In this document: positions 42,697 through 51,134 of the stretch, piece after piece
Position numbering within the stretch: the first letter of the stretch is position 1
Layout of the letters: each line of letters begins with the position of its first letter
NCBI GenBank assembly: GCA_009773475.1
Contig: WSXV01000001.1
Coordinates: forward strand, 186,001-250,000
Direction: 5' to 3'
DNA from: Desulfobulbaceae bacterium
Lineage (GTDB): Bacteria > Desulfobacterota > Desulfobulbia > Desulfobulbales > Desulfocapsaceae
DNA length: 64,000 bases
Position numbers and translations under genes: made by a program
The notes under the pieces: model-generated
Databases searched by the model: none
What the model saw: only the letters and a program-made list of their open reading frames with translations
Told to the model about the DNA's origin: nothing

Positions 42697-44979
42697 ATGA
42701 ATCAATTTAGCAGATTATTTTCCTGTCTGTGTGTTTGCTTTTTTCTTTTTACGATGATTGGTTGTGCGTCTGACGCAGAAAAAAAGGCCCGCCATTATCA
42801 AAAAGGCATGGAATATGTCGCTGCCAATAATGATAAGGCGGCCATTGTTGAATTTCGGAATGCTGTTCAGATTGACTCTAAATATGCTGCTGCACGTTAT
42901 CAGCTGGGACTCGCCTATCTGAAAACGAATCAGGGAAGTGAGGCATTTAAGGAACTGGAACGGGCTGCAAGCCTTGATCCGACTAATATGGATGCCTTAA
43001 TAAAGGTAGCCGAGCTCAATTTTCTCGGGAAGAATTTAAAGGAAGGCCGGGCGCGGGTCACGGCCATCCTCGATGTTAATAAAGACTTTCCTGATGCCTA
43101 TGCACTGCTTGCCCAGATTGAGTTGGCCGAAGGCCATGGCGTGGAGGCTGAGAAGGCTATTGTGCAAGCCATCAAACTGAAACCGGAGGTAGGACGGTAT
43201 TACATTATTCATGGGCGTATCCTGAGTGCCTTGAATCAAATCAGTGGAGCCGAGACGGCTTTGAAAAAAGCCATAGAGCTTGATCCCGTTCCTAATAATT
43301 TTAAAGCCCTTGTAGCCTTTTATATGGGCCAGAAAAAAGAGAAGGAGGCAGAACAGATTCTGCTGGAATTGCAGGCCAAGAATCCAGAAGCTCCTGAATC
43401 GTATATAGATCTTGGGATGTTCTATATGAAAAAAGGGGATGTCGCAGCTGCGGAGAAAAATATTCTGATAGCGCTTGAGAAAAAACCGGACTCCGCAGAG
43501 CTTTATTTAATGCTGGCGAATTTTTATTATAAAACCAGAAATTTTGAAAAGGCGGAAAAGGCCTATAGGGATGCCATTGGCAAATCAGCAAAACCAGATG
43601 ACAATAAGGCTATCCTGGCGAATTTTTATTATGAGACGGGGAAATATGACCTGGCCGCTCAGGAGGTCACGCCAATTTTGACTAATAATGCGCAGCACCC
43701 CATGGCCAGTCTTGTTCAGGCCAAATTGTTGATTCGGGATCAGAAAAACAATGAAGCCCTTGTCATACTTGACCGCTTGGTTCGTGATGTTCCCCGGTGG
43801 GGCGAGGCATCGTACCTGAAAGGGGTGGTGCATCTCAATAAGGGGGAAACGGAGCTCTCCTATAATGCCGTTGATCAGGCCTTGAAACTTGCGCCCTATG
43901 ATCCAGACGCACGAACTTTGATGGCCCATCACCTGTTCTTGAAACGAGATTTTGAGGCTGCCAGGAAAGAGGCCATCATGGTATTGCAAGTTGCACCCAG
44001 CAATTTTCGGGCGGCAATCATCCTTGGAAAATCGTTTATGGCGTTAGGGAAAACAGATGATGCGGTTAGATTGTTTACCGAGATGGAAGGTCAGGCTCCG
44101 GACAATGTCGAAATTTTGTACAATAAGGCCGTTGCCTGTCTGGCCCAAAAGGATATGCAAAAGGCAGCCGCTGCCTTTGAAAAGATTCTGACCATAAAAT
44201 CAGACTTCACACCGGCACTGGTTGCCATGAGCGGTATCCTTATTCAGGACAAAAAGGTTGACCAGGCAATCGCTCTGGTTAGAAAGCATCTGCAGGAGTC
44301 ACCTAAGAATCTTGATTATTATCTTTTACTGGCTGGAATTCTTGAAAAATATGATTCATCTCCAGATGAGGCCCTAAAGCTTTTACGACAGGCTCAGGAA
44401 ATTTCCCCCGATTCTCCCCGTGTTTATAGCGCTATTTCTGTTCTTTTGGTCCGCATGGGGAAAAATGAAGAGGCTCTCAAGGAGTATAAACTGCTTGTTG
44501 AAAAGAACCCGTCCGATGTTAGGGGCTATATGGCCTTGGGAACATTGCTTGATCAAAGTGGCGATGCCGTCGGTGCGAAAGCCGCATATGAAAAGGCTCT
44601 GACCCTTCGTCCAAAATTTGCCGCTGCCGCCAACAATCTGGCATGGCTGATTGCCAAAAGTCCGGAGCCGGATCTCGGCGAGGCCTTACGTCTCTCACTT
44701 ATGGCCAAGGAGGCATTTCCGGAAGATCCTTTTATCGCCGATACTCTGGGGTGGATCCATTATAAACGGGGTTCCCATAAACTAGCCCTCACCCAGTTTG
44801 TTATGGCCACGGAAAAATCACCTGAGTTGGGCACGCTGCGATATCATCTTGCCCTTGCCCTTGTCGCTGACGGACAGAAAGACCAGGCTAAAAACGAGTT
44901 AAACAAGGCGCTGGCTTCGAAGGAAAAATTTCCTGAGCATGCTGAAGCGGAAAAGTTACTGAAAGAAATCACCCTGTAA
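42697..44979 (+). CDS. prsT: PrsT-like TPR-repeat lipoprotein of the PEP-CTERM system
   Basis: 760 residues from ATG 42697 (GGAG seven bases upstream; ATG 42685 overlaps that site). A lipoprotein signal with lipobox TMIGC places the acylated Cys at residue 23. The remainder is about 19 consecutive tetratricopeptide-like repeats (AAARYQLGLAYLKTNQ, AELYLMLANFYYKTRN, DTLGWIHYKRGSHKLAL). PrsT is the marker lipoprotein of exosortase/EPS loci, presumed to scaffold export or protein sorting at the outer membrane. It is transcribed away from the export gene, sharing an AT-rich promoter region. Full length and intact. Confidence 0.92.
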   Translation: MNQFSRLFSCLCVCFFLFTMIGCASDAEKKARHYQKGMEYVAANNDKAAIVEFRNAVQIDSKYAAARYQLGLAYLKTNQGSEAFKELERAASLDPTNMDALIKVAELNFLGKNLKEGRARVTAILDVNKDFPDAYALLAQIELAEGHGVEAEKAIVQAIKLKPEVGRYYIIHGRILSALNQISGAETALKKAIELDPVPNNFKALVAFYMGQKKEKEAEQILLELQAKNPEAPESYIDLGMFYMKKGDVAAAEKNILIALEKKPDSAELYLMLANFYYKTRNFEKAEKAYRDAIGKSAKPDDNKAILANFYYETGKYDLAAQEVTPILTNNAQHPMASLVQAKLLIRDQKNNEALVILDRLVRDVPRWGEASYLKGVVHLNKGETELSYNAVDQALKLAPYDPDARTLMAHHLFLKRDFEAARKEAIMVLQVAPSNFRAAIILGKSFMALGKTDDAVRLFTEMEGQAPDNVEILYNKAVACLAQKDMQKAAAAFEKILTIKSDFTPALVAMSGILIQDKKVDQAIALVRKHLQESPKNLDYYLLLAGILEKYDSSPDEALKLLRQAQEISPDSPRVYSAISVLLVRMGKNEEALKEYKLLVEKNPSDVRGYMALGTLLDQSGDAVGAKAAYEKALTLRPKFAAAANNLAWLIAKSPEPDLGEALRLSLMAKEAFPEDPFIADTLGWIHYKRGSHKLALTQFVMATEKSPELGTLRYHLALALVADGQKDQAKNELNKALASKEKFPEHAEAEKLLKEITL

Positions 44980-45016
44980 GGCTATCAAAAGCGGGTTGAA
45001 GACTTCTTCATTTTAA

Positions 45017-45694
45017 ATGAAAAAAATCCACGTTATCGGTGATATCCATGGATGTCTCGATCCTCTCAAACGGCTGTTGGCAAAGATCAATCCCGATCCC
45101 ATACAGGATCGGGTCATCTTTCTTGGTGATTATGTCAATCGTGGCCCTCAAAGTAAGCAGGTTATCTCAGAACTGATCGAGTTTAAAAGATGCTTCCCAA
45201 GGACGATTTTTTTGAAGGGGAATCACGAGGAGATGTTTTTACAGTATCTTCACGGACAGGAAGATACTCTCTTCCTTCAGGTTGGCGGGTTGGCCACTTT
45301 GCAGAGTTATGGGGTCATTCTTCCGGATGTTGAGCAGGCATTGCGTGCGGTTCCGGAATCTCATCGTCAATTTTTCATGAGTCTTCTGCCCTGCTGGGAA
45401 GAGGATCTGTATGTTTTTGTTCATGCCGGGCTCGAGCAGGGCCGCCATCTTGCTCTGCAGAGTCCGGAGTGGCTGTATTGGGCAGACCGGGATCGATTTC
45501 TACGGCAGGAGTTTGTTGGGCTGAAGGGGGTTGTTTTTGGACATTTCGTGCAGGAGCAGCCGTTGATTCTGGATAATAAAGTGGGCATTGACTGCGGGGC
45601 GGTGTATGGCGGTCAACTTGTTTGTCTGATTCTTCCTGAGATGGAGTTTGTTAAGGTCGAGTCATCTGCGTACTGGCCGCCGGCAGGGATTTGA
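45017..45694 (+). CDS. Metallophosphoesterase, serine/threonine phosphatase-like
   Basis: 225 residues. The PPP-family metal motifs are complete: GDIHG (8-12), GDYVNRG (37-43) and GNHEE (about 69-73), with later His in VFVHAGLEQG and VVFGHFVQEQ. The start MKKIHVIGDIHGC is typical of small bacterial protein phosphatases (PrpA/B, ApaH-like). It lies 37 bp after the TPR lipoprotein gene and is probably cotranscribed. A tempting inference is that it counteracts kinase signalling of the EPS locus, but PPP enzymes act on Ser/Thr, while the local kinase is a tyrosine kinase, so this is open. Confidence 0.88.
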   Translation: MKKIHVIGDIHGCLDPLKRLLAKINPDPIQDRVIFLGDYVNRGPQSKQVISELIEFKRCFPRTIFLKGNHEEMFLQYLHGQEDTLFLQVGGLATLQSYGVILPDVEQALRAVPESHRQFFMSLLPCWEEDLYVFVHAGLEQGRHLALQSPEWLYWADRDRFLRQEFVGLKGVVFGHFVQEQPLILDNKVGIDCGAVYGGQLVCLILPEMEFVKVESSAYWPPAGI

Positions 45695-45797
45695 TAAGGG
45701 GGCTGGGCATGTACAGCGCCTAATTCTGGTCTGTTTCGCACTGTTGCGCCACCGCTTGTCTGTCTTCTCGGTTTTATTAGCCGCCTACCCTCTGAAA

Positions 45798-47366
45798 TTA
45801 TTCATTAACGATTTCAATCTCAACGCGTCTGGTCCCCTGATTTATGTTCGAGTCTTGTGGTGACGTTACGTGACTGACGCTCCTGATTTTGTCGGGAGAG
45901 ATACCTTTTCCTGCTAAAATATTCTTCACAGCCGTGGCCCGAAAGCCGGCTAGTTTCATGTTGTATTGGGCGCTTCCGGTGGCGTCGGTATAGCCATGCA
46001 CAACGATTTTTCCCGTATTGTGATATAAGGCTGACTTAGCCAGTTTTTCCAGCTCTACGAGTGATGCTGCATCGATGTCAACGGAGTCACGCTCAAAAGA
46101 AATAGTAAGTTTTTTAGGAAGAGGATCTGGGGCCGGGTCGGGAGTTTTGCTCGGGGCTTCTATTTTGCTGATCGTAGCGGGAGCGTTGTTTTCGGCGGAG
46201 ACGTTGTCTTTAGCTGGCACCGATGTTTCCGGTTGAGATTCAGGGAGCGGTTGAGCGGTAACCTGAGCGGGCGGTGACGGAGGGATTGCTGCGGCAGGAA
46301 TTTTTGTGGGAGGTTCAGCCGGAGGCTTGGGAAACGTAACTGCCTGCTCCTTGCCGAAGATCCCTGGTAGGATCTTCTGGATTTGTGTAAAGGTAGGAGC
46401 AAAGGCCGGTATTGATGAGCCGAGAAAGGCAGAAAGTAGGAGCAACAGGATGAAACCAATGGCAGCATACGTAAAAGAGTTGAATCTTTTACGTGCACTG
46501 GGGGCTGGCGGCTTGTTTTGTGTTTTTTCTATTCGATTTCTTTCCTGATGGGCTTTTGTGGCTAAAGAAATATCCAGTTCCTGAACACATTCTTTGATGG
46601 TTTTCTTATCGATCTGTTTGTCGGATGATATAAATCCGGTCAGCAGAGCCCGATCGCAAATGACATTAATCAGACGCGGGTATCCTTTTGAAAACTCGTA
46701 GATTTCTCTAATTGCACTCTTCTCGAAGATTTTTCTTGTTGCCCCGGCTACACTCAGGCGATGTCCAATATATTCTTCTGTTTCCTCCAGGGAGAGCGAG
46801 GGAAGATTGTAGGTGACGGTTATTCTTTGCCGGATGGCCTTGTTTTCTGGAAGAAGAAGAATATCGTTGAATTCAAGCTGGCCGACAAAGAAGATATTGA
46901 TCAGCTTTACCCCGTTTTGTTCGAGGTTGGAAAAGAGTCTGATCTCTTCCAGGAGGTCATGGCTCAATAGTTGGCATTCATCGACGATGAGCAGAAGTCT
47001 TTTGCCGCGATAGTGCTGTTCCAGCAGGAGCTCGCGGAAGGCAAGGAGAAATTGACCTTTGCTGGTAAAGTCCCCGGATATGCCAAAGGCTCTGGCGATG
47101 TGGAGGAAAAAATCCAGTTTTTCCAGCTTCGGGTCATTAATGACCGCCACCATTTCGTTTTTATCAAGAACCTGCAATAAGGCATTGATAATGGTTGTCT
47201 TGCCGACGCCGACATCCCCGGTGAGCAGGAGGAAGCTCTTGTTCTCCAGCAGGCCGTATTTCAGGGTGGCCAGGGCTTCTTTGTGTTTTTCGCCGTACCA
47301 GAGAAATGCCGGATCGGTGTTTATCTGAAAGGGTTTCTGGGCAAGGTGATAATATTCGAGGTACAT
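45798..47366 (-). CDS. Exosortase-locus AAA ATPase (ExeA-like) with periplasmic OmpA domain
   Basis: 522 residues. The N-terminal AAA/ExeA-like ATPase starts MYLEYYHLAQKPFQINTDPAFLW and contains Walker A GDVGVGKTT (50-58), Walker B LLLIVDECQ and sensor ARG segments (KGYPRLINVICDRALL). After about residue 285 comes one membrane helix (AAIGFILLLLLSAFLG), a Pro/Ala-rich periplasmic linker and an OmpA-type peptidoglycan-binding domain (about 415-522: ISFERDSVDID, VHGYTDATGSAQYNMKLAGFRA). The ATPase half matches the secretion-ATPase marker of PEP-CTERM loci; the OmpA end would anchor it to peptidoglycan. Transcribed convergently with the phosphatase gene. Confidence 0.9.
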   Translation of the reverse strand: MYLEYYHLAQKPFQINTDPAFLWYGEKHKEALATLKYGLLENKSFLLLTGDVGVGKTTIINALLQVLDKNEMVAVINDPKLEKLDFFLHIARAFGISGDFTSKGQFLLAFRELLLEQHYRGKRLLLIVDECQLLSHDLLEEIRLFSNLEQNGVKLINIFFVGQLEFNDILLLPENKAIRQRITVTYNLPSLSLEETEEYIGHRLSVAGATRKIFEKSAIREIYEFSKGYPRLINVICDRALLTGFISSDKQIDKKTIKECVQELDISLATKAHQERNRIEKTQNKPPAPSARKRFNSFTYAAIGFILLLLLSAFLGSSIPAFAPTFTQIQKILPGIFGKEQAVTFPKPPAEPPTKIPAAAIPPSPPAQVTAQPLPESQPETSVPAKDNVSAENNAPATISKIEAPSKTPDPAPDPLPKKLTISFERDSVDIDAASLVELEKLAKSALYHNTGKIVVHGYTDATGSAQYNMKLAGFRATAVKNILAGKGISPDKIRSVSHVTSPQDSNINQGTRRVEIEIVNE

Positions 47367-47640
47367 TTTTTCTCTTGTAATGAAGGGATTCAGTGGTGCT
47401 GATTGCTGGAAATAAGAATGGAATGGGGGCTTTTTTTTGTCGAAGTCATTCCTTTATCGCAAAATTACCATAGGATAGTGTTTATTGATTGTCAATAGAG
47501 TAGGCAGGAGTTGCGCGCGGCAGGAAAGGGCTCTGTTGGTCAAGCCGTTTTTATAAAAAAATCGTGAAGATGGGACGAGGTGAAGTGTGACACCTGGTGT
47601 GGTGAGCACGCGTCTTGTTCTTGAGAAATAACGGAAATAA
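47367..47640. other. Intergenic region between ATPase and NfeD genes
   Basis: 274 bp between divergent genes. A T-rich tract (47430-47446) is the only notable feature; promoters in both directions are expected but not clearly resolved. Confidence 0.3.
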
Positions 47641-48105
47641 ATGGAAAATATCCTCTGGTGGCACTGGCTTGTTCTTGGAGTGATTCTGGTTCTCATGGAG
47701 CTGGTGGTTCCTTCGTTCACCATTTTTTGGTTTGGCTTGGGGGCGCTCTTGACCGGCCTGCTGCTGGTCTTGCTCCCTGAGGTTGCCTTGAAGTGGCAAA
47801 TACTGGTGTTTATGGTATCGAGTATTGGATTTACAACCTGCTGGTTTTACTTTTTTGTCCCCCGGAAAAAAATGAAGACCATCCTTCTTGATGAGCAGGC
47901 AGCCATCGGCCAGACCGGGATTGCCGCCACTCGTGCCCGGGTTCCCGGGGAAAAAGGGCGAGTGGTTTTTTCGGTGCCGGTGCTGGGTGAGGAGTCCTGG
48001 AGTTATTTAGCCGATGAGCCCATCGACACCGGCAACCGGTTGCGGGTGGTGGAAGTTTGTCTGGTTCAGGAAGAGCGGGTACTGAAGGTCGAAAAAGTAG
48101 GCTGA
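47641..48105 (+). CDS. NfeD-family membrane protein
   Basis: 154 residues. Two or three membrane helices (about 5-75; WWHWLVLGVILVLMELVVP, FWFGLGALLTGLLLVLLP, ILVFMVSSIGFTTCWFYFF) are followed by a soluble OB-fold domain (GQTGIAATRARVPGEKGRVVFS...RLRVVEV), the short NfeD (NfeD1b) architecture. NfeD proteins pair with SPFH/stomatin proteins in membrane microdomains; the SPFH gene follows 135 bp downstream. No ClpP-like protease half is present. The start at 47641 lacks a clear ribosome site. Confidence 0.9.
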   Translation: MENILWWHWLVLGVILVLMELVVPSFTIFWFGLGALLTGLLLVLLPEVALKWQILVFMVSSIGFTTCWFYFFVPRKKMKTILLDEQAAIGQTGIAATRARVPGEKGRVVFSVPVLGEESWSYLADEPIDTGNRLRVVEVCLVQEERVLKVEKVG

Positions 48106-48129
48106 TATTTTTAGTGACTTACAGATTAC

Positions 48130-48165
48130 AGATTATTTTCTTGTTTTTTTACAAGAAAATAATCT
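48130..48165. repeat. 14-bp perfect hairpin between nfeD and SPFH genes
   Basis: AGATTATTTTCTTG (48130-48143) pairs with 48152-48165 across an 8-nt T-rich loop. The left arm sequence also occurs at about 6546-6559. It may be an AT-rich attenuator or transcript end; it lacks a downstream T run. Confidence 0.5.
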
Positions 48166-48240
48166 ACCAAAGGCACTTGTCCCGTTCATCGGGGCTTGAG
48201 AACGTCTTTGCAGGGTTGAACTTTTAAAAGGAGAAGAACT

Positions 48241-49131
48241 ATGAACGTAGGACTGATTATAGTTATAGCGCTTCTGGCATTGGTGGTCGCGACCATTGTC
48301 AACGGGGTAAAGATCGTGCCGCAGGGCTTCGAGTTTGTGATCATGCGTCTGGGAAAATATCATGCGACGCTTATGCCCGGACTGAATCTGATTATTCCCT
48401 ATATCGACACCATCGCCGCCAAGGTCACGAGAAAGGATATCTCCCTGGAGATTCCCAGCCAGGAGGTGATCACCCGGGATAACGCGGTGATCATCACCAA
48501 CGCCATCGCCTTTATCAATATTCATACCCCGCACAAGGCCATTTTCGGCATCGACAATTATGAGCATGCCACCAGCAATCTGATCATGACCAATCTGCGG
48601 GCCATCGTCGGCCAGATGGATCTTGATGATGCCCTCAGTTCGCGCGAGCAGATCAAGGTTAAGCTGATTCAGGCCATTGCCAATGAACTGGAGGACTGGG
48701 GACTGACGGTCAAGAGTATTGAGATTCAGGACATCAAACCTTCGACCACCATGCAGGCCTCCATGGAGCGGCAGGCGGCGGCGGAGCGTATCCGGCGGGC
48801 TGCCATCACCGAGGCCGAAGGGGAAAAACAGGCCGCCATCTTGATTGCCGAAGGGCAGAAACAGAAGGCCATTCTGGTGGCGGAGGGAAATCTTGAGGCC
48901 TCCAGGCGTGATGCCGAGGCCCGCATTGTCCTGGCCAACGCCACGAAAGATGCCTTGGCACTGGTTCAGCAGGGGCTTGGCTCCGACCAGCTGCCGGCCC
49001 TGTATCTGCTGGGAGAAAAATATATCGCCACCCTGCAGCAACTGAGTACTTCCGAGAATAGTAAGACCGTGATCCTGCCGGCGGATTTACCGGCGGCATT
49101 ACAGGGAATGTTTGGATTGAAGATGAAATAA
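48241..49131 (+). CDS. SPFH/band-7 (stomatin-like, QmcA-type) membrane protein
   Basis: 296 residues. A single N-terminal membrane helix (NVGLIIVIALLALVVATIV), then the SPFH domain (VPQGFEFVIMRLGKYHATLMPGLNLIIPYIDTI), DNAVIITNAIAFINI, RAIVGQMDLDDALSSRE) and a long Ala/Glu-rich coiled coil (AERIRRAAITEAEGEKQAAILIAEGQKQ) typical of paraslipins/QmcA. Such proteins form oligomeric rings at membrane microdomains and modulate proteases such as FtsH. AAAAGGAG before the ATG is a strong ribosome site. Paired with the upstream NfeD gene. Confidence 0.94.
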   Translation: MNVGLIIVIALLALVVATIVNGVKIVPQGFEFVIMRLGKYHATLMPGLNLIIPYIDTIAAKVTRKDISLEIPSQEVITRDNAVIITNAIAFINIHTPHKAIFGIDNYEHATSNLIMTNLRAIVGQMDLDDALSSREQIKVKLIQAIANELEDWGLTVKSIEIQDIKPSTTMQASMERQAAAERIRRAAITEAEGEKQAAILIAEGQKQKAILVAEGNLEASRRDAEARIVLANATKDALALVQQGLGSDQLPALYLLGEKYIATLQQLSTSENSKTVILPADLPAALQGMFGLKMK

Positions 49132-49189
49132 AGGGAGAGGTGGCTCTAATTGATTGGACCGAGAGTCCTTTGTATTCCGTTCACGAGCC

Positions 49190-49264
49190 GTCATTCCCGC
49201 GTAGGCGGGAATCCATATTGCACTGAATTAGCTTCTGGTTCCCATGCCCCGCATGGGAACCAGA
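49190..49264. repeat. Two palindromic repeats downstream of the SPFH gene
   Basis: GTCATTCCCGCGTAGGCGGG (start 49190, ending GAATCC at 49214) is the same REP-like core seen at 4180-4259. It is followed by a perfect 31-bp palindrome (TCTGGTTCCCATGC, 49234-49247, with 49251-49264) of the family at 4913-4937. Lying between convergent genes, the second may serve as a bidirectional transcript end. Confidence 0.75.
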
Positions 49265-49319
49265 TGGTGTGCGAGACTTCGTGAGCCTCGATACCGTCCG
49301 CGAGTCGTCCAGACAGGAT

Positions 49320-51134
49320 TCAGGGTGTCCGACCGTTGCCGTTGCCGTTGTTGCTTTGCAGGATCTGCAGGCGCTGATAGATGCCGGGACGCGCCATCAA
49401 CTCCTCGTGGTTACCTTCCTCGGCCAGACGGCCGTGATCCATAACCAGAATACGGTCGGCCCTGCGGATGGTGGAGAGCCGGTGGGCGATGACCACACTG
49501 GTCCGGTTGGCTAGCGTAGCGGCCATGGCCTTCTCGATGAGCATTTCGGTTTCGGTGTCAATGGAGGCGGTGGCCTCGTCGAGGACCAGGATGCGTGGGT
49601 CGCGCGCCAGCACCCGCGCCAGGGCCAGGAGTTGTCGCTGGCCGGCGGAAAAATCAAGTCCCGTCTCACCGATGCGGGTCTCAAGCCCCTCCGGCAGTCC
49701 TTCGATCAGGGAGGTGAGCTGGGCGGTGGCGATAACCTCTTGCAATCGTGCCGCGCTCAACTGCCTGCCAAGAACGATATTCTCCCGCATTGAGGCCGGA
49801 AAAAGATACACCTCCTGCATAACCAGACCAATCTGCCCGCGAAAAAAGAGGGGATCGAGGGTACGAAGGTCAATCCCATCCAGTTTCACCATTCCCCCAT
49901 CGGGGTCGTAGAATCTTTCCAGAAGGCTGATGATGGTGGTCTTCCCGGCGCCGGTGGCCCCGACGATGGCCACGGTTTCGCCAGGAGCAACCCGGAAACT
50001 CAGATCACGCAGCACCGGTTGCTCCAGGCTGTAGCCGAAAGTCACCTCGGAAAATTCGATCTCACCGCGCAACCGTGCCGGTCGCACCGGATTTTCGGGG
50101 ATGGTCAGGGTGTTTTCGGTATCTAACAGCTGGAAGATCCGCTCCGCCGAAGCCAGGGCCGACTGCACCACCGAATACTTCTGGGAAAGTTCGCGCAAGG
50201 GCTGAAAGAATAAGCGCATATAGGCGAGGAAGGCGACCAGCATGCCGATGCTCATCTGGTTCTGGATAATCTGGCCGCCGCCGTACCAGATGATCAGCGC
50301 AATCGCCAGAGAGCTCAAGACATCCAAAAGGGGCATGAAGATGCCGAAGATCTTGATCTGATAGAGGCTCCGTTCCAGATAGGCCTCGTTCAAATCCTCA
50401 AATCGGGCGCAGGTGTACTTTTCCCTGGAGAAGAGCTGGATGATGCTGATGCCGCCGATGGCCTCCTGCAGAAAGGAGTTGAGCCGGGCCAGCTGGGTGC
50501 GGATGTCGCGGAAGGCGAGGCGGGCCAGGCGGCTGAAGAGGACGGTGTTAAAAAGGATAATCGGTACCAGCACCAGCATCATCAGGGCCAGTCGCCAGTT
50601 CATCAGCAGCAGGATCACCAGGATCGCCACCAGCCGCACCAGATCGTTGAAAAGGGTGACGATGACCGAGGTGAACATCTCGTGCATGTTCTGGATATCA
50701 TTGGTCAGCCGGGTCACCAGCTTGCCCACCGGATTGCGGTTAAAGAAAGGATTGGCAAGCCCGATCATGTGACGGAAGAGGTCCTGGCGCAGGGCGTGCA
50801 TGATACGCTGCCCGGCCCATTCCAGCACCACCACCTGCAGAAAGTTGGCAAAAAAATCGGCCACCATGAGTAAGAAGAAGAAGCCCGCCAGTCGGGCCAC
50901 CCCGCTCAGTCGTTCCCCCAGATCCAGTTGCTGATTGGTGATGAACCCGTCCACCGCCAGCCGCATCAGGTAGGGCAGGGCTAGGCTGCAGCCGGTGATG
51001 ATCAGCGACAGGACAATCGCCAGGGTCACCCACTTCCAGTAGGGCAGGGTATATTTGGCGATGCGTTGCCAGAGATGACGGTCGCCGGCTTTTTTAAGTT
51101 GATCTTCCTCGAAATATCCAAAGCCGTTCTGCAT
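49320..51134 (-). CDS. ABC exporter, ATPase-permease half-transporter B
   Basis: 604 residues from ATG 51134, whose first base is the last base of the upstream stop (TGATG). Six-helix exporter membrane domain (about 25-320), then the nucleotide-binding domain: Walker A GATGAGKTT, Q-loop MQEVYLFP, signature FSAGQRQLLALAR, Walker B ILVLDEATASID and H-switch AHRLSTI. The signature FSAGQ departs slightly from LSGGQ. Together with half-transporter A (51134-52849) it forms a heterodimeric MsbA/LmrCD-like exporter for lipids, drugs or peptides; the substrate is unknown. It ends in a Gly/Asn-rich tail (NNGNGNGRTP). Confidence 0.95.
   Translation of the reverse strand: MQNGFGYFEEDQLKKAGDRHLWQRIAKYTLPYWKWVTLAIVLSLIITGCSLALPYLMRLAVDGFITNQQLDLGERLSGVARLAGFFFLLMVADFFANFLQVVVLEWAGQRIMHALRQDLFRHMIGLANPFFNRNPVGKLVTRLTNDIQNMHEMFTSVIVTLFNDLVRLVAILVILLLMNWRLALMMLVLVPIILFNTVLFSRLARLAFRDIRTQLARLNSFLQEAIGGISIIQLFSREKYTCARFEDLNEAYLERSLYQIKIFGIFMPLLDVLSSLAIALIIWYGGGQIIQNQMSIGMLVAFLAYMRLFFQPLRELSQKYSVVQSALASAERIFQLLDTENTLTIPENPVRPARLRGEIEFSEVTFGYSLEQPVLRDLSFRVAPGETVAIVGATGAGKTTIISLLERFYDPDGGMVKLDGIDLRTLDPLFFRGQIGLVMQEVYLFPASMRENIVLGRQLSAARLQEVIATAQLTSLIEGLPEGLETRIGETGLDFSAGQRQLLALARVLARDPRILVLDEATASIDTETEMLIEKAMAATLANRTSVVIAHRLSTIRRADRILVMDHGRLAEEGNHEELMARPGIYQRLQILQSNNGNGNGRTP

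Noticed and set aside
48133-49041. 302-codon minus-strand frame opposite the SPFH gene
   Set aside because: Shadow of a clear SPFH protein with a strong ribosome site.
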